10,764 nucleotides of DNA, taken from NCBI GenBank assembly GCA_041623475.1, contig JBFJWU010000086.1, forward strand, positions 1 to 10,764. The letters run 5' to 3'. The notes under the pieces were generated by a model that ran no database searches, had not been told where the DNA came from, and saw only the letters and a program-made list of their open reading frames with translations. Both the position numbers and the translations under genes were made by a program. How positions within the stretch are numbered: position 1 is the first letter of the stretch; each line of letters starts with the position of its first letter. Source of the stretch: JBFJWU01 sp041623475 [NCBI: bacterium] (lineage in GTDB: Bacteria > J088). Shown here piece after piece: positions 1-6,951 of this stretch.

Positions 1-2
1 AA

Positions 3-518
3 CAGCGGGGGGGGGCCGTCGCCGATGTTTATTACCACAGTTGCTGTGGGGGCAATACGGCGGCAGCGGACGAGATCTGGACCTCTCCCGTCCCGGGGAT
101 ACGGCCCGTATCGGACCCGCATTGCACCGTTTGTCCGAACTACTTCTGGAACGTGCAGCTGACGCCAGCGCAACTGGGCCAGAAGGCCGGGATCGGCCCC
201 GTGGTCGAAGTCAACGTGACGCAACGGGGGCCGTCCGGTCGCGTAGTTCGTATCCAACTGTCAGACGACAACATCCAGAAGGAACTGACCGGCCAGGAAT
301 TTCGCCGCGCAATTGGGCCGACCGTTGCACTGTCGACGTTGTTTCGGATTCGTGCAGACCCCGAACTGGACGGTGGCAGCTGGGTGGTCGACGGCAGCGG
401 TTCCGGGCACGGTGTCGGCTTGTGCCAATTCGGGGCAATGGCCATGGCAGAAGCAGGATCGTCGTTTCGCGATATACTTGAATTCTATTTTCCGGATTTG
501 AAAACAGGGAGCATGTAG
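3..518 (+). CDS. SpoIID/LytB-domain protein (C-terminal part, 5' end outside window)
   Basis: This frame is open from the left edge to TAG at 516-518, giving 171 residues of a longer protein. What is seen matches the C-terminal half of the SpoIID/LytB (amidase enhancer) domain: an early YYHSCCGGNT stretch, a CTVC pair followed by NYFW, and near the end GSGSGHGVGLCQFGAMAMA followed by an ILEFYFP-like tail. The family includes B. subtilis LytB and the sporulation protein SpoIID, which trims peptidoglycan glycan strands; homologues in non-sporulating Gram-negatives are envelope proteins of less certain role. The catalytic Glu of SpoIID would lie upstream of the window and cannot be checked. The His and Cys residues near CCGG resemble the metal-binding region of SpoIID (inference). 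A run of nine G at 7-15 sits in the coding frame. The gene ends one base into the start codon of the downstream diguanylate cyclase, so the two are probably co-transcribed and translationally coupled. Confidence 0.85.
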   Translation, partial: QRGGAVADVYYHSCCGGNTAAADEIWTSPVPGIRPVSDPHCTVCPNYFWNVQLTPAQLGQKAGIGPVVEVNVTQRGPSGRVVRIQLSDDNIQKELTGQEFRRAIGPTVALSTLFRIRADPELDGGSWVVDGSGSGHGVGLCQFGAMAMAEAGSSFRDILEFYFPDLKTGSM

Positions 519-1600
519 TGACGGATCCGTCGGTAAACGGTGACAGCGAGACCCGAATCAAGGCGCTGGAAGACCGCAACCGGCTGCTGGAACGGAAGCT
601 TCGCGAACTGTCCACCCTGTATAACATTTCCAAGGCACTCAGCCTGTCCCTCCTGACTGAAAACCTGCTGGACGTCACTGGCGCTGTGTTTTCAGACGTT
701 TTCAATGCGACCGGATTCATCCTGTACCTGAATGACAGTGTCGCCGGGCAGTTGCACCCGATCGCACTGCACCAGACATCACCGGACCAGCTGGAACCGC
801 ACCCGATCGCCTATGACCATCCGGTTATTGGTCCGGCATTCAGTGACAGCGCCAGCCGGATGCTGTCAGGCACATCGGTTTTGCAGGACTGGCCGGACGC
901 GCCGTTTTCGGAAACGGACCAGGTGTTTGTCGGGCCGTTGAAGAATCCCGAATCGGATGTACTCGGTGTGTTGGCCATGGCATCTGCCGCCGGGTCGACA
1001 GACAGCGCACAGATGATGGCCGTCATGGAAGATGTCGCAGAGAACCTGGCGCTGGCAATCGAGAACGCGCAGTTTATTGATAATGCCAGGGCGCTCAGTG
1101 CAACCGACCCGTTGACCGGGTTGTTTAACCGTCGCTACATGGACGACCAGTTGTCCCGGGAGCTGTCGCGGGCAGAACGACATGGTCACGTCCTCAGCGT
1201 CGCCGTTGTCGACCTGGACCATTTCAAGGATGTCAACGACACCCACGGGCACGATGTCGGCGACCGGGTTCTGGTTTCCCTTGCGGAAACGATGCGTGAC
1301 TGCTTTCGGCAGTCTGACCTGACTGCCCGATACGGCGGCGACGAATTCGTGATAGCGATGCCGGAAACCAGTAAGGAACAGGCTCTGCAGGCTGTGGAAA
1401 AGCTTCGGCAACGGGTCCGCCCCGGGACATCAGACGAATTGCCAGCCGGTACCGCACCGATCTTCAGCGCCGGGATTTCCTCGTTTCCGTCGGATGCAGA
1501 TACCCTGGAAGCCCTGATCAAAAAGGCGGACCGCGCGCTGTATCGGGCAAAGGGTCAGGGTGGCGACCGCGTAGCCCTTGCCGAACCCGCCGACGACTGA
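518..1600 (+). CDS. GAF-GGDEF diguanylate cyclase
   Basis: This protein of 360 residues would make cyclic di-GMP from two GTP in the cytoplasm. The GTG start at 518 overlaps the TAG of the upstream gene by one base and follows AGGGAG (506-511) at six bases, which fixes the start. Residues 10-40 look like a short coiled coil, about 35-190 have the length and pattern of a GAF sensor domain, and 197-355 form the GGDEF domain. DPLTGLFNRR begins at D197, the metal-binding DLDHFK at 232-237, and the signature GGDEF at 273-277 is intact. RQSD (264-267) lies five residues before the signature, matching the RxxD product-inhibition site. No membrane segment is seen, so the protein is probably soluble with a ligand- or partner-sensing GAF domain; the signal is unknown. 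The C-terminus has the usual KADRALYRAK helix. The next gene, queA, starts three bases after the stop. Confidence 0.95.
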   Translation: MTDPSVNGDSETRIKALEDRNRLLERKLRELSTLYNISKALSLSLLTENLLDVTGAVFSDVFNATGFILYLNDSVAGQLHPIALHQTSPDQLEPHPIAYDHPVIGPAFSDSASRMLSGTSVLQDWPDAPFSETDQVFVGPLKNPESDVLGVLAMASAAGSTDSAQMMAVMEDVAENLALAIENAQFIDNARALSATDPLTGLFNRRYMDDQLSRELSRAERHGHVLSVAVVDLDHFKDVNDTHGHDVGDRVLVSLAETMRDCFRQSDLTARYGGDEFVIAMPETSKEQALQAVEKLRQRVRPGTSDELPAGTAPIFSAGISSFPSDADTLEALIKKADRALYRAKGQGGDRVALAEPADD

Positions 1601-1603
1601 GGA

Positions 1604-2635
1604 ATGAAGCTGTTAGCGGAGTTCCTGGAACTCCCGGTTCCCGAGAAACGCATCGCGTTGCATCCGCCGGCAAATCGGTCAGATGCCAGGATGCTGGTCG
1701 TTGACCGGCGGTCCGGAGAACTCGCCCATCATCACGTTCGCGATATTTCCAAGTTTGTCGAGCCCGGGGATCTTTGGGTTTTTAACCAGACCCGGGTTCG
1801 CAAGGCACGCACCTGGTTGGCCAAGGCAAACGGCGGCAAGGTTGAATTGCTTTGGCTGCGCCCCGATCCTGAACCGCATTGGCTGGTCTGGGGTCAGACG
1901 TCGCGCCTGAGGCACGGTGACAAATTGTCGGGGCCCGGCACGCTTGCGGCCGAAGTCCTGGCGATTAACGGTCCTTTTGCCACGGTTCGTGTTGATTCCG
2001 AAACTTCGATGGAGCGTTGGCTTGAAATCCACGGGGAAGTGCCACTGCCGCCTTATATTCGCCGCAACCGGGATGTCCCGGTTGATGGATCAGATGCACA
2101 GCGATACCAGACGATTTTCGCCACCCAACCGGGGTCGATCGCAGCGCCGACTGCCGGGCTGCATTTTGACGAACGCCTGCTGGCAGCAATGACCAAAGCC
2201 GGTGCCAGGACAACCCGAATCACATTACACGTTGGACCCGGTACATTTACCGAAGTCAGCCCGGACCAGGTCGACAATGTCCAGGTCGCTCCCGAACTGG
2301 CCGAGATTCCAGACGATGCTGCGCAAGCCCTGAGCCTGAACCCGGCCCGTGTCGTACCGGTCGGGACAACGGCGCTGCGCACGCTTGAAGGCCTGTTGCC
2401 AAAGGGTGTTTCACCGGCCGCCGTTTCAGGCGAAGTCGACCTGACAATCCGTCCGGGTGTTGAGACTCGATGGGCCGGGGCGTTCCTGACTAATTTTCAC
2501 TTGCCGAACACCAGTCTGCGGTTGCTGGTCGCCGCCGTGGCAGGCCCCGAACTGGCGATTCGCGCCTACCGGGAAGCACTGGCGGAACCGGACTATCGGT
2601 TTTTCAGCTACGGCGACTGTATGTTTATTATCTGA
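1604..2635 (+). CDS. queA: S-adenosylmethionine:tRNA ribosyltransferase-isomerase QueA
   Basis: QueA transfers and isomerises the ribosyl group of S-adenosylmethionine onto 7-aminomethyl-7-deazaguanine at tRNA position 34, giving epoxyqueuosine in queuosine synthesis. The 343 residues match the usual size (E. coli about 356). Family landmarks are all present in order: an N-terminal DLWVFNQTRV, AAPTAGLHF at 180-188, LHVGPGTF at 208-215, GTTALRTLE, LTNFHLP with the Asn at 297, and a terminal YRFFSYGD followed by a short hydrophobic end. The ATG at 1604 gives the expected N-terminus (MKLLAEFLELP). GAGGA directly abuts the ATG, too close for normal Shine-Dalgarno use, so translation may depend on coupling to the upstream gene three bases away. 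Sitting behind a SpoIID-like and a diguanylate cyclase gene suggests co-transcription rather than shared function. The gene converges on the oxygenase gene with six bases between the stops. Confidence 0.97.
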   Translation: MKLLAEFLELPVPEKRIALHPPANRSDARMLVVDRRSGELAHHHVRDISKFVEPGDLWVFNQTRVRKARTWLAKANGGKVELLWLRPDPEPHWLVWGQTSRLRHGDKLSGPGTLAAEVLAINGPFATVRVDSETSMERWLEIHGEVPLPPYIRRNRDVPVDGSDAQRYQTIFATQPGSIAAPTAGLHFDERLLAAMTKAGARTTRITLHVGPGTFTEVSPDQVDNVQVAPELAEIPDDAAQALSLNPARVVPVGTTALRTLEGLLPKGVSPAAVSGEVDLTIRPGVETRWAGAFLTNFHLPNTSLRLLVAAVAGPELAIRAYREALAEPDYRFFSYGDCMFII

Positions 2636-2641
2636 AGAACC

Positions 2642-3580
2642 CTAGGCGACCGGCCGCAGCAGTCCCTTCCGGAGCCACTTCTTTGCTGTCCCCCTGCGAA
2701 CAACACCCAGTTCAACGTATGAGTCAACCAGGGGCATCCAGATACTGTTGGCCAGATTCCGTCGTTCGGCAGACTTGATGCATTGTTTGAATTCGTCGTA
2801 CGACAAGTAGGGTTGCAACTGGCGATCGTAACCGTACAACGCCATCCCCATTCGTATGGATACTGCCAACACCCGTTCTATCGATTCGTTCAATAGAACG
2901 CGCCGTGCCCGGGACAGCCCCGGAATGTGGTGCTGCAGCCATTCCTCGGCAAACGCCATATGGCGGGCCTCTTCGACCATATGTGTACGACCGATCTGGC
3001 GAATAATCGGATGCAGGTTGCTGGACCGGTCGCGCGCCGCTGCCTGTGCCCACTCGTCCCCAAACAATTCGAAAGCCAGAATCAGCGACCAGACGGTCTC
3101 TGGCAGCCGGGGCGACAGAATGCTGGCTGCGACAGATGCCACGGTGCCCCATCGATCTGCACCGACACCGCGTGTTCGAATATCGTCGTTCAGGCGAATC
3201 CATTGGTTGAACATCATCATGTGCTGGCATTCTTCGGCCACCTCGTGGAGCATGTACCGCCACGCCGGATCATACGGGTCGGTCTTGTGCAGGATAACCA
3301 GCAGAGCCTGGTTCAACAGGTGCTCGCCGATGTGGTTGTTCCTCAGGAAGCGGGTCGTTTCCCACCTTGTTACATAGCTGATCTCCTGGGCCGACAGCCG
3401 TGCGGAAATCGGCGCACCGTCCAGAATCGAGAACCCGTCGGGCACGTATCGGTGGCGGTCGTCAATTGGCACCGACCAGTCGATCACCGGCTTGTCGTAT
3501 GGGTAGAATCGTCTGTTTGCGCTGCTGGTATTGAGCTTCTCGGAATAGGATTGATCCACGTGCACGGTCAAATTGGCCAT
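2642..3580 (-). CDS. AurF-like diiron oxygenase
   Basis: A 312-residue helical protein with the metal-ligand pattern of the p-aminobenzoate N-oxygenase (AurF) family. Visible candidate ligands are E86 (in NHIGE), E117 and H120 (in EECQH), E171 or E176 (in ELFGDEW), and H200, E204 and H207 (in HMVEEARH). Their spacings reproduce the AurF pairs E136/H139 and H223/E227/H230 exactly. AurF uses O2 to oxidise an aryl amine to a nitro group, but many relatives have unknown substrates, so only O2-dependent diiron oxidation can be claimed. No signal peptide or membrane segment is seen, so it is probably cytoplasmic. The ATG at 3580 is preceded on its strand by GGAGG (forward 3587-3591) at six bases, a strong site that fixes the start. 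It lies downstream of a TetR gene in the same direction, and its own promoter carries two matching palindromes, so expression is probably repressed until a ligand appears. Confidence 0.9.
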   Translation of the reverse strand: MANLTVHVDQSYSEKLNTSSANRRFYPYDKPVIDWSVPIDDRHRYVPDGFSILDGAPISARLSAQEISYVTRWETTRFLRNNHIGEHLLNQALLVILHKTDPYDPAWRYMLHEVAEECQHMMMFNQWIRLNDDIRTRGVGADRWGTVASVAASILSPRLPETVWSLILAFELFGDEWAQAAARDRSSNLHPIIRQIGRTHMVEEARHMAFAEEWLQHHIPGLSRARRVLLNESIERVLAVSIRMGMALYGYDRQLQPYLSYDEFKQCIKSAERRNLANSIWMPLVDSYVELGVVRRGTAKKWLRKGLLRPVA

Positions 3581-3592
3581 CGGCCACCTCCG

Positions 3593-3616
3593 GTATTAAG
3601 TCAGTTGACTTAATAC
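3593..3616. promoter_or_regulatory. Perfect palindrome, probable TetR operator O1
   Basis: Two 11-base arms (GTATTAAGTCA and its exact complement TGACTTAATAC) flank a GT centre. The core is TTAAGTCA-NN-TGACTTAA (3596-3613). The site lies just downstream of the proposed -10 box, over the likely transcription start of the oxygenase gene and just ahead of its Shine-Dalgarno sequence. The same 18-base core recurs 43 bases away at 3639-3656. Assigning it to the neighbouring TetR protein is inference from position and symmetry. Confidence 0.8.
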
Positions 3617-3617
3617 G

Positions 3618-3647
3618 AGTGTACACGACACCACAACGTTAAGTCAA
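3618..3647 (-). promoter_or_regulatory. Probable sigma70 promoter of the diiron oxygenase gene
   Basis: Read on the minus strand, TTGACT (forward 3642-3647) is followed after 18 bases by TACACT (forward 3618-3623), good -35 and -10 matches. The start of transcription would fall near 3611-3612, about 30 bases ahead of the ATG and inside palindrome O1. The -35 box is part of palindrome O2. Binding at either site would block RNA polymerase. Sequence match only; no start site is known. Confidence 0.6.
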
Positions 3648-3656
3648 GTGCCTTAA
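3639..3656. promoter_or_regulatory. Imperfect palindrome, probable TetR operator O2
   Basis: TTAAGTCA-AG-TGCCTTAA repeats the core of O1 with one mismatch in the right half and the same two-base centre. Its centre is 43 bases from that of O1, close to four helical turns, so two dimers would lie on the same face of the DNA. It covers the proposed -35 box of the oxygenase promoter. Confidence 0.7.
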
Positions 3657-3678
3657 GATATGCAGGCTAATGGAAATC

Positions 3679-4407
3679 CTAAAGGTCGAACGGTACCGAA
3701 CGGCTCCGTGCGATGATCTCGGCCAGGCCAGCGGTGATATCGCCCGGCAGTGGCGTGTCCGGCATCTTGTGACCGGCAAAACTGGATGCAAAATAATTGA
3801 ACAGGTAATCCATTGCCGTGCCATCATCGGGCAATCGGACATCACCCAGCGGCGTGTTGTCACCAACTCCGATGTTAGCCGCGACGTGCAGCGCCGCAGT
3901 TCCGGTCAGGATCAGGCGCCGACGCAGGTCCGGCTGGGCAACACCGGTGTCCAGTCGTGTCAGTTGCTCCAGCATCTTCTCGTAAAGCGGCCGCGCTGCG
4001 TCATTGAACGCCCCGGCGACATCCGGTGAGAACTCAAAGACAATTCGCGACAACGCCCGGACCTGATGACGACCGTAACCAGGATCACGAATCAAAGCAA
4101 CGTTGGCCCCGAATCCGGCTGCCAGGATGTCACGGATGGGAACGTCCTGCCCGTCGTCCAAACGACGATCGATGGTCTCGACCATTGCCGATACGGGCGG
4201 TCCGATAACCCGGCGGCCGAAATCCAGCAACGCAACCACAAGGCCGTGTTTGTCGTTGAAATAATAATTGGCCGCCGAATGATTGCGCGTCCCGGCGGCG
4301 GTGTTGATTTCGCGCAGCGAAACGCCGTGCACACCTTTCTCGGCCATCAAACGTACGGCCGCCAGGATCAGTCGCTCACGGGTATCTATTGCATCCGTGG
4401 TGATCAT
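3679..4407 (-). CDS. TetR-family transcriptional regulator
   Basis: A 242-residue one-component regulator. Residues about 8-58 form the TetR helix-turn-helix domain: RERLILAAVRLMAEKG, then VSLREINTAAG as the recognition region, and NYYFNDKHGLVVALL as the conserved Y-F-x-x-K linker. The helical remainder would bind a small ligand and dimerise; it is not conserved enough here to name the ligand. The gene is read toward the oxygenase gene, separated from it by 98 bases that contain two copies of a symmetric site, so it most likely represses the oxygenase. That site is not seen in front of tetR, so I see no evidence of autoregulation through the same motif. No Shine-Dalgarno sequence precedes the ATG. 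A promoter-like TTGTTC-N17-TAGACT ends six bases before it, so the mRNA may be leaderless. The gene diverges from the cytochrome operon with about 91 bases between starts. Confidence 0.92.
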   Translation of the reverse strand: MITTDAIDTRERLILAAVRLMAEKGVHGVSLREINTAAGTRNHSAANYYFNDKHGLVVALLDFGRRVIGPPVSAMVETIDRRLDDGQDVPIRDILAAGFGANVALIRDPGYGRHQVRALSRIVFEFSPDVAGAFNDAARPLYEKMLEQLTRLDTGVAQPDLRRRLILTGTAALHVAANIGVGDNTPLGDVRLPDDGTAMDYLFNYFASSFAGHKMPDTPLPGDITAGLAEIIARSRSVPFDL

Positions 4408-4413
4408 GTTGGC

Positions 4414-4442
4414 AGTCTAAGCGATCAGGCCTGCAGGAACAA
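4414..4442 (-). promoter_or_regulatory. Candidate promoter giving a leaderless tetR mRNA
   Basis: On the minus strand TTGTTC (forward 4437-4442) and TAGACT (forward 4414-4419) are 17 bases apart. The ATG of tetR begins seven bases after the -10 box, where transcription would be expected to start, and there is no Shine-Dalgarno sequence. The -35 match is partial. Confidence 0.4.
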
Positions 4443-4452
4443 ATTCGGCCCC

Positions 4453-4472
4453 AACCGTCAGAACTGACGGTT
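4453..4472. promoter_or_regulatory. Perfect 9-bp inverted repeat between divergent tetR and cytochrome genes
   Basis: AACCGTCAG and its exact complement CTGACGGTT flank a two-base AA centre. A T/G-rich tract (4473-4489) follows. It lies in the shared promoter region of two divergent genes, where a terminator has no obvious use, so an operator is more likely. It shares GTCA/TGAC inner halves with the oxygenase operators but has four rather than two bases between them, so a common binding protein is doubtful. Confidence 0.5.
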
Positions 4473-4498
4473 TTGTTGTTGTGTGTTTTGATAATCCT

Positions 4499-6010
4499 AT
4501 GATCCGATGTCCTGGTTCCGGCCTTGCGATTCTGCTGTTGTCGGCCTGTCTGGCCGCGCCTGCTGCGCCACGGGACCGAATTCCAGCGGACGGTCCGTGG
4601 ACGTCCGGTGTCGTCCTGCCACAGTCACCACAGGCGCCAGGCGACCCGGACCTGGGTCGCGACATCCTGCTGAATGGCGACTTTATGACCTGTGGCCTGC
4701 CGTATCGTATGTGGGAGTTCCCGATCTCCAGGGGGTTTATTGCCGGAGGTTTTGGCGGATCCGAAAAGGCAGACACATTGCCCGGTCGCCACGGCAAGAA
4801 TACGGACATGCCGTATTACCTGAACGCGTTTACAGCACCCAACGGCGCCGAAGTCATTAACGCGAACTGCCTGATGTGCCATGGCGGGGAATTCGACGGC
4901 CAACTGGTCATTGGCCTGCCCAATGCGACTGCAGATTTCACATCCAACAGCGATGCCGTCGGAACCGTTGAACCCGACGAAGATTTATGGGACTTGCTGG
5001 GCCTCGATGCCGCCGAAATCGAACAGGCAGAAAAGATGTTCGATCGCGCCCGGGTGCTGGCACCGCTGGCAACCATGCGCACAGTCGGGATGAACCCCGC
5101 CGAAATGTATGCGATCATCCTGATGTCGCACCACGACCGCGACACACTGGCGTGGCGTGACGAACCAGTCACACCCATTGTCGTTCGTGACCACGACGGA
5201 TCCGTCATCGAGGATCCGATTTTCACGTCTGACCCTGCACCGTGGTGGCGGGCAGGGAAAAAGTCGGCCCTGTTTTATAATGGAATGGCCCGCGGTGACC
5301 ATCGCGGCACAATGGCGCTGGCCAGCTCGGTATGTGTTGACAGCATTGAACGCGCGCGGGTTGTTGACGGGATGTTCGCTCATATCCAGGCGTTTATCAG
5401 GACCATCGAGCCGCCAACGTACCCACGGTCGATCGATCGCAGCAGGGCCCGGCGGGGCGAAGACGTATTCCTGGCCAACTGCGCCGGCTGCCACGGCACA
5501 TATGATCCTGACCACCCGGATCGGGAATGGTATCCCAACCTTCTGATTCCGCTCGACGTTATTGGCACGGATCCTGTTATTGCCGAGGGCGGGGTCGTAC
5601 ATTCACCGGAACTGGTCGAATGGTATAACGCGTCTTTTTATGGCCAGATCACGCAGATGAAACCAGATGATCCGTTTCCCGGTTATATGCCACCGCCGCT
5701 GGATGGGATCTGGGCAACGGCCCCTTACTTTCACAACGGGTCCGTACCAACCATTGAAGCGGTCTTGAACTCCGGGATTCGCCCCGATGTCTGGCGGCGG
5801 GTTGACCTGGACAGTACCAATTTTGACGAAGACGCCATCGGCTGGCCCTACGAAACATTGACCATTCGCCAGGCCGACGCGCCACCGGCAGACCGGAAGT
5901 TCATTTATGACACCGGATATTGGAGCCAGTCCAATTCCGGGCACACGTTTGGGGATCATCTGTCGGATTCCGAACGACGGGACCTCCTCGAATACTTGAA
6001 GACCCTGTGA
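4499..6010 (+). CDS. Diheme c-type cytochrome lipoprotein, RoxA/RoxB-like
   Basis: A 503-residue exported protein. The start chosen is ATG 4499, giving a short signal peptide whose LLLSAC forms a lipobox with Cys17; an in-frame GTG at 4481 would add six residues. Neither start has a clear Shine-Dalgarno sequence. Two heme c attachment motifs are visible, CLMCH at 124-128 and CAGCH at 328-332. Near the C-terminus, PPPLDGIWATAPYFHNGSVPTIEAVL matches a segment I know from the RoxA/RoxB group of diheme proteins, relatives of bacterial cytochrome c peroxidases and MauG. RoxA cleaves polyisoprene with O2, but most relatives have unknown substrates and this protein is shorter than RoxA (roughly 670 residues), so rubber cleavage should not be assumed. 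It is expected in the periplasm or outer membrane. The stop overlaps the start of the next lipoprotein gene by four bases. Confidence 0.85.
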   Translation: MIRCPGSGLAILLLSACLAAPAAPRDRIPADGPWTSGVVLPQSPQAPGDPDLGRDILLNGDFMTCGLPYRMWEFPISRGFIAGGFGGSEKADTLPGRHGKNTDMPYYLNAFTAPNGAEVINANCLMCHGGEFDGQLVIGLPNATADFTSNSDAVGTVEPDEDLWDLLGLDAAEIEQAEKMFDRARVLAPLATMRTVGMNPAEMYAIILMSHHDRDTLAWRDEPVTPIVVRDHDGSVIEDPIFTSDPAPWWRAGKKSALFYNGMARGDHRGTMALASSVCVDSIERARVVDGMFAHIQAFIRTIEPPTYPRSIDRSRARRGEDVFLANCAGCHGTYDPDHPDREWYPNLLIPLDVIGTDPVIAEGGVVHSPELVEWYNASFYGQITQMKPDDPFPGYMPPPLDGIWATAPYFHNGSVPTIEAVLNSGIRPDVWRRVDLDSTNFDEDAIGWPYETLTIRQADAPPADRKFIYDTGYWSQSNSGHTFGDHLSDSERRDLLEYLKTL

Positions 6011-6951
6011 CAAGGCGCACCCCTGCCCCAGCCGAAAACGGATTCGCCGGGTCCGGTAACCCGGGTCCCAGGGCGATTGTTTCCGGGCGACTGTTCAATC
6101 CGTTGACGATACTGGCAATGTTTCTGGCATTGTCGGGTTGTCAACCCGACAACACAGGACTGGAATGCAGCGCACCGTGCAGCGGTGGCCCCGTCTATGC
6201 GCTCGACCAGATTCGGTTTGTCACTGATATTGTCGACGGTGTTGCCGCCGGTTTTGACCTGGATGGTGTCGACAGCGACGGCGATGGACGACAGGACTGT
6301 GGCACCGCAGATCTTCGTTCGCCGTCGGGCACCACGGGCATAGACAACAAGGTTGCCGAGGTGTTTTCAGAGCTTCCACCGGTTATAACCAACGCATTGC
6401 CCGGCGCCATTCAAACATCGATCAGTGACGGTGGACTGCAGATCCTGGTGGAAGTCGGGCACCTGCAGGGATTTGCAGCGCCACCGGGGCCTGTCGACGT
6501 GCTTTTCTGGCGAGCGGCGATGCGCCCGTTGCAGGGGTCTGACGGCCGTTACCTTCCGGACCAGACGTTGACGCTGCACGCGGACCCCTACCTGGGCATT
6601 GCAGTTGAATCCGAATTGACTGCGGACAGGCTGACAGGCGGCCCGGCCAGTATCCGGATCTCGGGCCAATTCCTGGGGACACAATTCGACCTGAATTTCG
6701 CAGATGCCCGGTTTCGCCTGGCGTTGACCCGGACCGGGCGAATCATCGGCCTTCTTGGCGCAGCGATACCGGTGCCGGATCTGATCGACCTGGCATCTAA
6801 ATTGAACGGCGATGAAGAGGACGAGCGGCGGTTGCTGACGGCTGTGATTCCGTCTTTTGCTGACATCCGCTCGGATGGCGACGGCGACTGCGACCGGGTG
6901 TCCGCAGCCCTGGAAGTCGGTGGGACAAGGGTATTTACAGCCGGGCGGTGA
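6007..6951 (+). CDS. Lipoprotein of unknown function with Asp-rich calcium-binding-like loops
   Basis: A 314-residue protein I do not recognise. The GTG at 6007 overlaps the upstream TGA as GTGA, so translation is probably coupled to the cytochrome gene. An earlier in-frame ATG at 5920 lies inside the cytochrome gene and is unlikely. The N-terminus is long (about 30 residues) before a hydrophobic segment ending in ALSGC, a clean lipobox with Cys45. Residues 84-97 (DLDGVDSDGDGRQD) and 289-296 (SDGDGDCD) look like DxDxDG calcium-binding loops at either end of the mature protein. The middle (about 105-280) is rich in alternating hydrophobic residues as in a beta-sandwich, with no catalytic motif that I can see. 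Cysteines at 54, 58, 98 and 295 could form disulfides. Its coupling suggests a partner, chaperone or electron acceptor for the diheme protein (inference). Confidence 0.8.
   Translation: MTRRTPAPAENGFAGSGNPGPRAIVSGRLFNPLTILAMFLALSGCQPDNTGLECSAPCSGGPVYALDQIRFVTDIVDGVAAGFDLDGVDSDGDGRQDCGTADLRSPSGTTGIDNKVAEVFSELPPVITNALPGAIQTSISDGGLQILVEVGHLQGFAAPPGPVDVLFWRAAMRPLQGSDGRYLPDQTLTLHADPYLGIAVESELTADRLTGGPASIRISGQFLGTQFDLNFADARFRLALTRTGRIIGLLGAAIPVPDLIDLASKLNGDEEDERRLLTAVIPSFADIRSDGDGDCDRVSAALEVGGTRVFTAGR

Noticed and set aside
2927-3613. Plus-strand open frame of 228 codons opposite the diiron oxygenase
   Set aside because: It is antisense to a gene with a complete set of metal ligands and a strong Shine-Dalgarno sequence; the product resembles nothing.
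4490-4495. GATAAT as a -10 box for the cytochrome gene
   Set aside because: Transcription would begin about 4502, after the ATG at 4499, and no later start leaves a signal peptide; no -35 at proper spacing.
5920-6006. Earlier ATG start for the second lipoprotein inside the cytochrome gene
   Set aside because: It would overlap the cytochrome by 91 bases and add 29 unrelated residues before an already long signal region; the GTGA overlap start at 6007 is more natural.
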